NCBI GenBank assembly: GCA_025677815.1
Contig: JAIXMP010000008.1
Span: forward strand, 1,054,001 to 1,118,000
DNA length: 64,000 nt
Direction: 5' to 3'
Source of the DNA: Phascolomyces articulosus
Lineage: Eukaryota > Mucoromycota > Mucoromycetes > Mucorales > Lichtheimiaceae
The first letter of the stretch is position 1; each line of letters starts with the position of its first letter. Both the position numbers and the translations under genes were made by a program. The notes beneath the pieces are model-generated. The model did not search any database. It saw nothing but the letters and a program-made list of their open reading frames with translations, and was not told the origin of the DNA. Of this stretch, positions 36,208 through 47,800 are shown piece after piece.

Positions 36208-37002
36208 ATGTCCACCAACCAAGTAGCTCCAGAAATCATTAAAGACCAACAACTTTCAGAGAAACCAGAGGTAGAAAACACCTTTTTCTTTTTGTGTTTT
36301 TGAACATTCATTGTCATTGTCCTATTATAATGAATGAATGAGCTCGGGACAATCGTCTTGTTTTACATATATATCTAACCTATATAATATGTATATACGC
36401 GTTTTTATAATAAATAAAAGATGACTTCGGATATCACGGATCCATTCGATAAATCCAAAGAAAAACCCATCTTGAATATGGAAGATCTTATTGATACAAG
36501 TACATTTGATCAACTTTTGGACATGGATGATGAAGAAGATCATGAATTCTCATATAGTATTGTCGTCAATTATTTTGAGCAAGCCGAAGCAACATTTAAA
36601 GATATGGATGCTGCACTGTAAGTATGATTATCTATAAAATTGGAAACGAGATCAAATGGAATGAATGAATGCTAGATAGATGGAGAAGTATGAATAACAT
36701 GGATCACTCATACGTTATCATCATTTGAATTTGATGCAATTAGTGATAAAAAAGATCTATCAGAACTGTCTCGTCTTGGACACTTTCTAAAAGGTAGTTC
36801 AGCGGCGATTGGATTGAAGAAGGTCAAGGCATCATGTGAAAAGATTCAAAATATAGGCAATTGTCAGGACGAAGTGGGTGTTAAAGATCTCGATAAAACG
36901 GAGGCTTTAAAAAAGCTTACCCAAATATTACCACGAGTCAAAGCTGAATATACTGAAGCAGAAGAATATCTCAAGAATTTCTATGAACAAGAAACTCGAT
37001 AA
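36208..37002 (+). CDS. YPD1: Histidine-containing phosphotransfer protein Ypd1
   Basis: Relays phosphate between hybrid histidine kinases and response regulators (Ssk1, Skn7) and so gates the HOG MAP-kinase pathway; acts in cytosol and nucleus. Exons: 36208-36270, 36421-36617, 36744-37002, giving 172 residues, close to yeast Ypd1 (167). The HPt four-helix bundle is seen: FEQAEATFKDMDAAL, then LSELSRLGHFLKGSSAAIGL with phospho-acceptor His100, the Lys and Gly-Ser-Ser of the HxxKG[SA]S motif, and the later helices including KVKASCEKIQNIG and YTEAEEYLKNFYEQ. Intron 1 ends exactly before an ATG at 36421, so a shorter 151-residue product starting there is possible. The longer form adds only a disordered acidic leader. 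Identification is secure. Confidence 0.95.
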
Positions 37003-37651
37003 ACAACACTTGCTTCTTCATCTTTCTTTTTTTAGTATTCTCTTTTTTCCTTTCTTTTCTATATAATTGTCCACTCTTCTTTTACTTCACCATCATCCTA
37101 TTGTAAAGTTAATAACATTCTTTCTCAATCTTATAATGATAATACTCGAACTAAATCCTCCCTCCTTCCCCCCTTTTATAAACAACAACAATTGCCACAA
37201 TCCGAACTTTGTATATTTTTCTCACACACTATATTATTTAGTACACTCTCTTAAACCATCCATCCAACCTCCCACACACAACAATAACACCTACACCACG
37301 CGTTTTATATTATAGCACAACAACAAACACAAAACACACGAAACCCTCTTTTTTTCCCTTTTATAAATCACTGTGTTATTTGTTAATATATTTTTTTTAC
37401 TATAACGATATCATATATATCCTCCCCCGAACCTGTTTCGATGTGTTTTATTATTATTTGGGGGGAAGGGAGAGAAGGAAGAAGAAATGAACAAGTTAAA
37501 TGTAGATGATAGAGAATGAAATAGAAAGGTCTAGTCCTTAAATCGACACTAGTAGAAAGGGATCACCAGACTCTAAAAATATATAATATGCATTATCAAA
37601 TATAACATCAAAAATAACTACGTTCTGGATCTTTCCTGCATGATTCTTTTA
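37003..37651. other. Convergent 3' spacer between YPD1 and Asterix
   Basis: Pyrimidine- and AT-rich 3' UTR-like sequence. The open frame at 37067-37315 is low complexity and not a credible gene. Confidence 0.6.
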
Positions 37652-38404
37652 TTAGACTGGACTAGGTTCTTCATTTACACTATCTTCCGCGTTATACCAA
37701 GTGGATTGCTTGTATGCCATATACATATTCAAATAGTAAGTAAATAATGAAACAAAAGCCAACCTAATAGTATTCAATATGCCAATGAGTTATCTTTATA
37801 TATAATGTTGCTACACAAAAAAAACCAAAAGTGGCACCTACACACCACACCAACGAACAAATCCACCCACCCACCTGCTCCATTCCTTCTTGCATTACAT
37901 CATAAATCCTTCTTCTCCTCCCCCCACCCCCACATTGTTTTTTATCTTTTTAGTATAGTATAAAAAACAACTTACAGGCCACCACTCCATCCAACAGTAT
38001 CATCCTTGCGACTTTTTCGTGTGTTTAATAATGATGAGATACCGAAATACGCGGCGATCCATGGAATTGCTTTCAACGTGTTCTAGAAATACATAATAAT
38101 ATAGAGAGAATAATTTAATTTTCTCTATTTTGTATATATAGATAATTCGAATCAAATAAACTTACACGCATCATAATACCACCCATAGCTAAAATAAATA
38201 TAAAAATATATTACTTTCGTGTTAGTATATAAACTCTTAATCTCCCTCTCCATTATACTATAAAGTTTTTTTATTTTATTTTCGACATTTACAGACTGCC
38301 ATGGCAATGTTTCCTGCATAATCTGAATCACCCGGTTGCTTGGGTGGCATGTGGTAAGGAACAATTTTGTCGACCCGGCGGGGATCAGCTTTGGATGAAG
38401 ACAT
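37652..38404 (-). CDS. PAT complex subunit Asterix (WDR83OS/UPF0139 family)
   Basis: Small ER membrane protein. In animals Asterix pairs with CCDC47 in the PAT complex, an intramembrane chaperone at the Sec61 translocon for multipass proteins. Four exons on the minus strand: 38404-38293, 38188-38166, 38082-37976, 37763-37652, giving 117 residues; human Asterix is about 106. The start MSSSKADPRRVDKIVPY matches the family's DPRRxxKxxxY opening. It is followed by a short Pro-rich stretch, helix 1 (NIAMAVSMGGIMM), helix 2 (KAIPWIAAYFGISSLLNTR), the conserved NTRKSRKDD segment, and helix 3 (GGLLAFVSLFTYYLNMYMA). Exon 2 is only 23 bases long. Family assignment rests on the N-terminal motif, size and helix layout. 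It is too broken up by introns to show as one open frame. Confidence 0.85.
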
Positions 38405-39023
38405 TTCTGGTGTATATGTGTGTTGGTTGGGAAACGTTGGAAACAGGAAGGAAAAAAATACCTTGCTCGCACAAGAAGCGGGGGCAGAACGACTACTTTA
38501 AAGTTATCTCCAGCCAGCCAATCTCCGCTTTCTTTTATGGTGCATCATACACGTATAATTGTACCTTCTTGAAATTGATCTGATCCCAAAAAGCAATTCA
38601 TTTATGAGTTTCCATTGATACACCCTACTTTATAGCATATATATACACTGCAGAATGAAGACAATTTATACCAAGATGATTATTATTATTTTAAGCTTTC
38701 AATTGAGTAATGGATTAACACTGACGCATCATCAGGGATGATTCGTTTTAAACTTTATAACTAATATAGTATATAAGGCTCATAAAGATAATATTGATGT
38801 AAATTGTCAATAGGGAACGACATTAAGTTCCTTTGATACGCGTATTATATATCAATGATTTGACTTTTTTACTTAACTCTAAAGGTTCAAAGTGGTGTTT
38901 TGTTAAAAAATGACAACCAAGCTATATGAACATTTCAAATGCCGCTTCCAAAAAAAAAATCACAGCTTATATCTTTAACAACACACCTAATACCTTTACA
39001 TTAAACATAAAAAATAAAATAAA
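38405..39023. promoter_or_regulatory. Divergent promoter region between Asterix and PAF1
   Basis: About 620 bases separate the two start codons, with no open frame of note. Shared regulation is possible but no motif was identified. Confidence 0.5.
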
Positions 39024-40593
39024 ATGAGGCAAGTATAGCAACCGCAAACAGTCTCCATCGATTATTATATTTATGTACTAATTATATTAATGGATGAAAA
39101 TACAACAGTTCAAAATATCGAAGTGATTATTTGTGTCGAGTACGTTACAGAAACACGTTACCACCACTCCCATTTGCACCCAAATTATTGACAATTCCAT
39201 CTCTTCAAGAACGTCATGCTGAATATCAATCACTCAGTCTTGAAGATAACATACCATTCCCATTACAAGTCGATCAATCGTATAGTATACCTTTTGATCG
39301 ATCATTAGTTGAATATTTGGATGCCATGGAATCCAATCCTGAAGAAAGTATGTTTAATTACTGGGTTTTTTTTTCTCAACTTTGTTTTATATGTAAAAGA
39401 ATCCATGTATATATATACATGTTCTCTCTCTTTTTCAGTACATTATGTATATAATATATATTCTAATTTCTATTATTATATCAAGTTACGCGTGCAGGCG
39501 AAGAGATTGCTGAAGAAGACAAGATCTTATTAACTCCACCTACTGATGAACAGCAAAACAGCCGAACTCGATTAGAACGACGACCGAAAGTATCGTGGTT
39601 ACGAACTGTAGATACTCCTGGATTGATGGCACCTACTAAATCAGTTCAACCACGACGTAAAAAGGCACCCGAACATACCATCAAACGACAAGTGCATTAT
39701 ACTTGGAAGGACTGTGAAAATAAACTGTTGAGTGGATTCCAGCCACCGGATATCGATACTTTACGCCATCCACGTTCCAAATGTAGAGCCAAACGCATTG
39801 TACCTGTGGTGCCCAACATGCATTGCAGGGATACAATTTATACAATTGCCAATTTCGGTGCTGATCCAGCAGATGAAAAGCGCTTAGCTAAACGTAGACA
39901 AGGGGAGGATGAAAATGAATATCGTGAAGGCTTGAAACGATTACGACCTTCTGCTAGAGATGCAACAGATCGTGGTATCTTGCGTCCCATTACCAATCCA
40001 CATGATTCCAATGATAGTTATTTGATCTGGTTCTTACCAGACAAGGATGGCGTAACGCGATTGGTTCAGGAAAAAGCAAATGCTCAGGATATGGTCAGAC
40101 ATGCAGAAAATAGTATTGGAGAGGAGGTAAAAATAACATTTCATTTTTCCTGGTTGATGGATGATGATGATACATCATCAAACAATGTTGGTTTTTTTAT
40201 TAATCATCGTTCTCATCCGTATATAAAAAATTTTGAATAGCCTGTCACCTTTGAATCCGTGCGTGAATATTTGTACAACCATGATAACGATCAACAATAT
40301 ATGTTATTACGATTTGTAGATGATGGAGAATCTACCAAGGGAGAGTTTGACGTTATCAAGAGTCGTATGATGGTATCCAAGAAGCGCGCAATGGTAAATG
40401 ATTGCCTCTCGTTATTATTATTATTATTATCTGGATTCGTCTGAGAATGAGTTTTTTTTTTAAGATGACAATTCAATTAATTTTTTTCAAAACGTTTTTC
40501 CATTTCTAGGCCAAAGATCGACAATATTTGGAAGATTATGAAAAACCCAACATATTGAATGTTACTTATACACTAAACGAAGAGAATCAGTAA
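39024..40593 (+). CDS. PAF1: RNA polymerase II-associated factor 1 (Paf1 complex subunit)
   Basis: Scaffold of the Paf1 complex, which accompanies Pol II and promotes H2B ubiquitination and H3K4/K36 methylation. Exons: 39024-39028, 39109-39347, 39486-40126, 40241-40393, 40510-40593, giving 373 residues. The hallmark N-terminus DYLCRVRYRNTLPPLPFAPKLL is present, then SWLR in the middle, HYTWKDCENKLL, a basic region (KRLAKRRQGEDENEY), and the C-terminal block YMLLRFVDDGE with KSRMMVSKKRAM. Upstream of the conserved start the frame meets a stop, so a first exon is needed: ATGAG followed by GCAAGT (GC donor) and CAG at 39106-39108 gives MSSKYRSDYLC. That five-base exon is inferred. The acidic Ser-rich tail of animal PAF1 is absent, as often in fungi. 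Family identity is confident, the first exon moderately so. Confidence 0.88.
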
Positions 40594-40920
40594 TCTTTTA
40601 TTAAACCCGGAAATATATATACATATTATAATCATAAAAATAAAAAACAACATGCCACCTTTTTTTTTATCTTTTTTATTTCTTCTATTCCCCGCGTTTT
40701 TTTTTGTTTCTAGGATTTCTCACACTTTACTCGATCATAGCTGGGTAAAATTCATTCCGATAATTCATATCTCGTAAGCCGAATGACAGCTTACTATTCA
40801 GCAATCCAGCAATTAGAAAATTATAACCTTTATATATAAACTCTCTTTCTCTTTCACTCACACACGCAGAGTTTCTTCTTTCTTTATTTTTTTTTAAAAT
40901 ATATATATATATAATTCATT
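40594..40920. promoter_or_regulatory. Spacer holding the acyl-CoA oxidase promoter
   Basis: 327 bases between the PAF1 stop and the acyl-CoA oxidase ATG. Pyrimidine-rich with a short (TA)n just before the ATG. No specific operator was recognised. Confidence 0.5.
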
Positions 40921-43653
40921 ATGGCTGTACGTTTTCCTCGTCACCTTAAACCCATCGAACCTCAAGGTACCCAGTTGTTAGCTCAAGAACGTGAAAAGGC
41001 AACCTTTGACCCCAAGGCCTTGATGGTTACCTTGTATGGTGAAGAATATTTAAAGAAAAGAGACGAAATTTTGAACATTCTCGAGAATGATCCTGTTTTA
41101 GGTGATAAGACCCATCGCTATTATACTGGTCGCGATGTTCGTTTCAATAAGGCACTTGCTGCTGGTAAGCGATTCATTGAATTGATCAAGTAAGTTACCC
41201 TTCTTGCATAAACGGTATATTATTCTCTTTTTTCCCCTTGGAACATATACTAACAGTGGTCTATTGGTTTGCTTTTTTTTATTATAGAAAGCATAACTGG
41301 ACAAGGGAAGAATTTGGTATTGCTGATTTCTTATTCGATGAATCTGGTCCCGTAAGTTATCATTTCATTTTAGTCATGGTTTTAAATGACCAGAAAGGAT
41401 ATTGGAGTGGGGCAAGAGAAAGAAAATGTGTGGCTGGAATATTAAAAAAAATTATGTGGGGTATTGAACCAGATTTTTGGATTCCATTTAGTTCCGTTTG
41501 CATCGCAGTATGTTTATGCCAACCCTTGAAAATCAAGGAACTGAAGAACAACAAAAGATATACTTGGAAGCTGCAAAGCGTTATGAAATTATTGGTTGTT
41601 ATGCACAAACTGAGGTAATTTTTTTCTCACACAACAAAATAAGCGGGGAATAAGAGAAGTTTGCATATGAACCTTAAATTAATTATTATTATTAATAATA
41701 ATAATCTTTGAAACCAGCTTGGCCATGGTTCTAATGTGCGTGGTTTGGAAACAACAGCTACTTATGATGTCAATACCCAAGAATTCATTATCAACTCTCC
41801 TACTTTGACCTCATCCAAGTGGTGGATCGGTGGTTTGGGTGTTGCTGCTAATCATGCTATGGTCATGGCTCGTTTGATTAGTAATGGCAAGGATTTCGGA
41901 CCTCATCCTTTCATCGTTCAAATCCGTGATCTCAAGACACACGAACCTCTCCCTGGTGTCACTGTCGGTGATATTGGTAAGCAAAATAGAGAATGAGGAA
42001 TAAAATGTAAATCTGATCTAGCATATATACTAACAATTGTATGTTTTAGGTCCCAAGTTTGGTTTCAACACTGTTGACAATGGTTTCATCATGTTTGACA
42101 ACATCCGTGTTCCTCATATTGCTATGATGGCTCGTTATTCCAAGATTGATAAGAGCACCGGTGATTACATTAAGGTAAATATATAGATATATAACAAGAG
42201 GGTTGATCCAGAGGAGATGGGACGAAAGGGAAAAAAACGAACTTGGGAGTGCTACTCATTTTTTAACAAAAGGAAAATGATATATAAATGTAGCCTCCAA
42301 ACAGCAAATTGGCTTATGGTACCATGGTCTTTGTCCGTGCCAACATTATTTTGGAATCTCGTTACGTTCTTGCTCGTGCCGCTACTGTCGCCATCCGTTA
42401 TTCTTCTGTTCGTTCTCAATTCGTTGATGATGCCAGTCCCAAGAAGATCCAAAACTCTGATGGATCTTCCAAGATTGTGGAAACACCTGTATTGGATTAC
42501 GTGATGCAGCAATATCGTTTGTTCCCTGTGATTGCTCAAGCTTATGCTTGTCATTTCACCGCTCTTGAAATGCACCGCATGTATTACGAAAACCAAGAAA
42601 AGATGGCTCAAGGTGATTTCTCCTACCTTGCCGATCTTCACGCCTCTTCTTCTGGTTTGAAGAGTTTGACAACCACTTTGGGTTCTGCTGGTATTGAAGA
42701 ATGTCGCCGTGCTTGTGGTGGTCATGGTTACTCTCTCTTCTCTGGCTTGGGTCAATTCTATCAAGATACTTTGCCCAAGGTTACTGTAAGTATTATGTAC
42801 ATGTATAAAGATAGGACGGGATGCGGAAATTAAGTAAAGGAATGAGAAACATAAAAGAATTCTAATCTATCATGGTTTATTATAAAAAAAATAGTGGGAA
42901 GGTGATAACTATATCTTGACCCAACAGACTACCCGTTATCTCTTGAAGACTTTCCGATCCGTTGCTGCTGGTCGTGTTGCTGAAAAGGATGCTAACTTCT
43001 CTGCCAGTTATATGCTGGAATACCTTGCCAACCCTAAGGCTCGCTGCCCTATCACCCAAGTCTCTGATTTATCTAATCCCGAAGTCTTGCTGGCCATCTT
43101 CAAGTACCGTGCTGCTTCAATGGTTGCCAAGGCTGTCTATAACATTGATGTAGAACAAAAGACATGGAACGACATGTTGGTGGACATTTACCGTATTTCT
43201 CGTGCTCATTGTCAATTGGTCCTTGTTTCCAACTTTATCAAAGCTGTCTATGGTCCTCAAGCTCAACAAACCAATGAAAACCGTGTCTTACAAAAAGTCG
43301 CTATCTTGTTTGCTATTTCCACCATGGAACAAGAAATGGCTGACTTTTTGACTTCGGGTTATGTTTCTCCTGAACAATCTCTGCTGGTCAAGGATCGATC
43401 TATCCAATTGCTCAAGGAACTTCGACCCGACGTGGTTGCTTTGGTCGACGCCTTTGGTTTCCCTGATTATTTGTTACAATCTGCTTTGGGTGCTCAAGAT
43501 GGTGATGCTTACACACGCATGACCCGTGCTGCCGAATTAGAACCTTTAAATCAAAAGAAGGTTGCTGATGGCTATGAAGAATATATTAAACCATTTGTGC
43601 ATGGTGGTAAGGATAAATGGAAGATTGGCAAGGATGGTATTGCCCGTTTGTAA
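40921..43653 (+). CDS. POX1: Peroxisomal acyl-CoA oxidase (first step of fatty-acid beta-oxidation)
   Basis: FAD enzyme that oxidises acyl-CoA to trans-2-enoyl-CoA and makes hydrogen peroxide. Exons: 40921-41189, 41288-41351, 41492-41614, 41718-41976, 42050-42174, 42294-42785, 42895-43653, giving 696 residues, normal for the family. Key features: [17 protein letters not shown], the FAD/substrate loop [74 protein letters not shown], and [19 protein letters not shown], whose Glu446 is the expected catalytic base. The C-terminus Ala-Arg-Leu fits a variant PTS1 peroxisomal signal. Codon use is richer in C and G at third positions than most neighbours (for example GCC, AAG, ATC), which suggests high expression. 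The ATG follows an AT-rich leader. The gene symbol is by analogy with yeast. Confidence 0.97.
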
Positions 43654-44850
43654 ATTATTATTATTATTGTTGTTATTTTTTTATTATTCCAATCTTGTTA
43701 TTATTTTATGTACCATTTTATATGCCCTCCTCCTCCATCCCTTTCGTTGTAAAATCGTAGATTTATCTTTATTTGTCATTTTTTACTCTGCTTTTTTCCT
43801 CTCCTTCATCCCTAAAATATTTCACTTACATACAAAATATCGCATTTCACATATACGTACAAAATTCTGCTTTTTTGTAATTGATTAAAACTTCCCCTGC
43901 TATCCCAGGAACTGGATGATTACTATTGTATTTCCATGTTAATTTTAACATAAAGTTCCCGTTTAGGATTGTGTATTATAGCATTTCTTTTTGATATGTT
44001 TAAATTACCCCTTATAATATATAATACGATCTATGAAGCTATTGCGAAACTTCTAAGCGTGTTAATAATATGAGCTTGAACATTGGGAACAGATATATAT
44101 CTAATCAACCGAGATTATTAGAAATGCAGTAATTAACAATTGTTTTCTTTATGCTCATGTATAATGACGAATATATACTTTTTCTTATGGTGCATGAGCT
44201 CTAGAGTAGATCAATTCTATTTTGTTACAACAGTTCAAATGACCTTCACCACTATAAATTAATGATATGTGCCATTTACAGTATAGCAGAGAGTTAGAGC
44301 TGTTTTATCAAGATATGTAACATCCACTGAAAAAAAAAAAGTGCTTCATTTTTTAATCTTCCATGCTTAAAATTCCAAGAAGTATCTTTCTTTAAATCCC
44401 TTCTGTTCGTTCATCATTCATATTTATGGAAATCTACTTCATAACTTTTACTACTCATACGTATGCTATTCTACAATAATTGTGGAATAAAAAATTTACA
44501 ATGTGATATTCCAAACAGTAGATCAGTTTCAAAAAAAAAAAAGTGAAAATTTTGGTCTATTCAAGAGCTCATGCACCATAAGTATATCCTTACACGCATT
44601 TACATCAATAGATAATATGTAAATTTATATTTACCAACAACACAGTACAAGAGACTATTATTATCCTAAAACCATATCTCAATATAAGAAAATAGCAACT
44701 CTAATTTCTTTTATGTATTCGCAAAAAAAAAAATAATATATTATTATAGTGGTGTAAAAAATCAATGATTTTTGGAGATAAAAAAATGTTTGATAGGGGA
44801 AGGTGAAGGTTTTATGTACAAAAAAAGTTATTGGATGGTTATTTTGCTTT
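43654..44850. other. Convergent spacer between acyl-CoA oxidase and MED5
   Basis: 1.2 kb without a gene. It contains a 399-base stretch bounded by 19-base inverted repeats, listed separately. Confidence 0.6.
44184..44582. mobile_element. Possible MITE: 19-bp perfect terminal inverted repeats about 400 bp apart
   Basis: cttatggtgcatgagctct at 44184-44202 is matched exactly by its reverse complement at 44564-44582. Similarity continues inward imperfectly (a TAGA.C.A stretch followed by T-rich sequence) and outward (TATACTT on both sides). The interior is AT-rich and non-coding. This is the architecture of a non-autonomous DNA transposon. No clear target-site duplication was seen, so the ends are uncertain. 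Confidence 0.45.
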
Positions 44851-47800
44851 TTATATAAATGTATTTGGCCATGATTCATTAATTAATGGATTGCTCATTA
44901 ATCCTTTAATAAAACCTCTCCAAACTGGACTTTCAATCACCATATCAGGCCAGGAAGCAAGGACACCAATAGCACCATGATTATTCACTGAATCATCATG
45001 TTTTACATGAATAATCTGAGGAGCATTTTCGCTGTCAACGACCAGCGTCTCAAAAAACTGTCGACCAAATTCGTGAACAAATTCACGTTCTGTAGATTCA
45101 CCTCGATCATGCATCAGTACCAAACAATCACCTGTGAATACACCCAACGTTTGACCTTGGAAGAAAGATGCATTGGCAGCAGCATGTTTTTTCAGTGAGG
45201 AAGGAATCACATCTTGTAATAAGCATCGTAACAGATTACTGCATGAGCCATCTGCGTCAGGTGTTCGAGATAGCGGTGTAGTGATCAAACAAGAACCCAA
45301 CTCAGCTATAGTTGAACAGAATGTATATATCTTTCTTTTAGTTCAAACCCGCTTTTTCTTTTTTCGTATGCTAAGCAAATAGCACATTATTCCTTATCAT
45401 CGTTGTCTTCCATAGATATAAATACATTACCTGCTCGTACGGCCCCTCCACTTTTACCGGCTTCCAAAACTTCATTAGCTATCATATCCACAAACCAGTG
45501 AGGTCCACCCATATCCAAAGCTGTTTGGAACATGACCATATCCAAATAATGTGTAATTACTTGTTTGGGTGCTTTGCTTGCATCCCATAAGGCAACAATA
45601 TCAGCATCCACATCCCGCATGAACATAGATCGACCACTCTTGACAATGTATCGGAACATAGCTTGAGCTTTTCGAGAAAGATTATCGCATGTTACACCCG
45701 TGGAAATCGTCTCCGTGTGATGTTGCCGTTGTTCATTCTTTTCTTCAATGCCCAAATTGGTCTTGATATATTGTTGTAATACATTGAGCTGTCCTTCAAA
45801 CTCGTTATTTTCATTTCGATCGTTGAGGGACATCATATTACTATTGACCACACGTTCTTGCTTTCGCTGATCTGCCAAACTGATCAATGCTCCCAAGATT
45901 GAACTGCCGCAGATTTGTAAAAGCATATCGGGTGGATTGCCACTCATTAATAATTGATGAAGACACATAATGGCAATTGAAGCATTGCGTGCCAAAACGT
46001 CACCACACAAAACGGAAACAATGCCAGGGAAAAGTGTAAAACTGAGAAATTTTTCTTGAAAATACGAGATGATGCCTAGTAAGGCACTGGCCTCAAGTTG
46101 ACCATTTTCATATACAAGGACAGTTCGATGTAAAAGTGTCGGTGCAGCTTGAAGTAGTTGTTGTGGAGTTGAATATCTAACAATCATAGTATTAATAGGC
46201 CATTGTTAGAAGCTGTGGTGGAAGTTTATACAAACAGAGGTTTTGCAACAAATTCCAGTAAGCAAAAAAATGAAAAGTGAATGTTATTAAACAATGATAG
46301 TACCTTAACAAGTCATCTGATACACCATCGTTACCAAGCAATGCTGTTTGCCATTGTCGAATAAATTCTTCCATAGATTGATCAGATACATCAAATCCAT
46401 AGATAATTGGGCCTTGGGCAAAGAATTGATAACAAAAACCATCCACGTCTTTGAATACACTATCTATATTATCATATAACTGTATTATATTTTTACTTTA
46501 GCAAAAACAATTCATATTCATAAATGAATAGGCATCATCCTCACTAAAAGTAAAATTACTTACATCGAATTTGTTCAAAACAAGTATGATAAATGTCCAA
46601 ATTTTTCCATATTTCCCATAAAGCACTTGTACACCATCTGTATCTTCATCACTTGGGCTATCAAAACCAGATCGACCATCAAGATCCATCTCGCTCTCTG
46701 CTGGTTTCCAATTATTACATAGTTGCTCCAAGGGTCCCAAGATGGTAACAGGGTGATAAAGTTGACCGATGACATCAATTATGGAAGAACACTTGTTAAG
46801 GGCATCACAAATTCGAGCAAGTGAAAATATATCTCTCATTTCTGCTTTTTCAACCAGAAGCTAAGATTTTTTATTGTTGTTCAATTGAATGGGTTTATTA
46901 GTATACATATAATTTATAGCCTTGTATTTTTTTCGGTTGTATATATTTACCTCGATTATAAAATCAATGATCCTTCGAGTATGAATCATGGATACAAGAG
47001 CAATATGTAATAATTCAGTGATTGCAGTTCGCGAAATGTTTTCTTTGATAGCAGCCATTCGATCCTCCACATTCTAAAGGGAAAAAAGAAGCCGGGTATT
47101 AAAAAAACACTTGGTCTGATGGGTAATAAATCAAAAATATATCTAAGGTTCCCCCCCTCTTTTTACCTTTGTTAATGTATCTACATCCTCACTTTTAAGT
47201 CGTTGTTTTGTATCCCCTCCATCTAAATCGAGCATATCAATATCAAAACCTTGGTCACTGTCATCATTTTTGATAGTGGTTGTATTTTTCAAAAGTGCAT
47301 CTGCAACATGATCTCGTACAAATCCATAATCGTGACATACTCGAACAAGGGTAGCAAAGACTTCTTCATGGCCCACGTTTTTAATCGCTTTCGCTACTGC
47401 TGCTGTATTCAAATCCACTGAACTACTCATATCATTGATCAATTTCATAAAATCGTCCTCATCATCATCGTTGGTGGTGGTGCCTTCAAATTTAATTTTA
47501 TCCATCAATTTTGTAGGTGTATTTGCAGTGAAAAAATCAAAAGTAGCCATGGGAGAACTACAGCCATTCAATAAACTAGCAAATGAATGTAACTCTGCTA
47601 GCGATGATTCAAGTGAATTGAGCTATATAGATATATATGTTTTTGTTATATATTAATATTTTTAACATATTATCATCCATTGGGACTATTGAAAGTATAA
47701 ACTTCACCTCTAATCCTTCCACTAGACTATCTTGTCTCTTGACATAGATTTTTGAATCATCACTTCCTTTTTGCTCTTGTAATTTTTTTATCAAATAGGG

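Noticed and set aside
42252..42764. 170-codon open frame on the minus strand
   Set aside because: Antisense shadow of acyl-CoA oxidase exon 6; no family features, and the sense strand is clearly coding.
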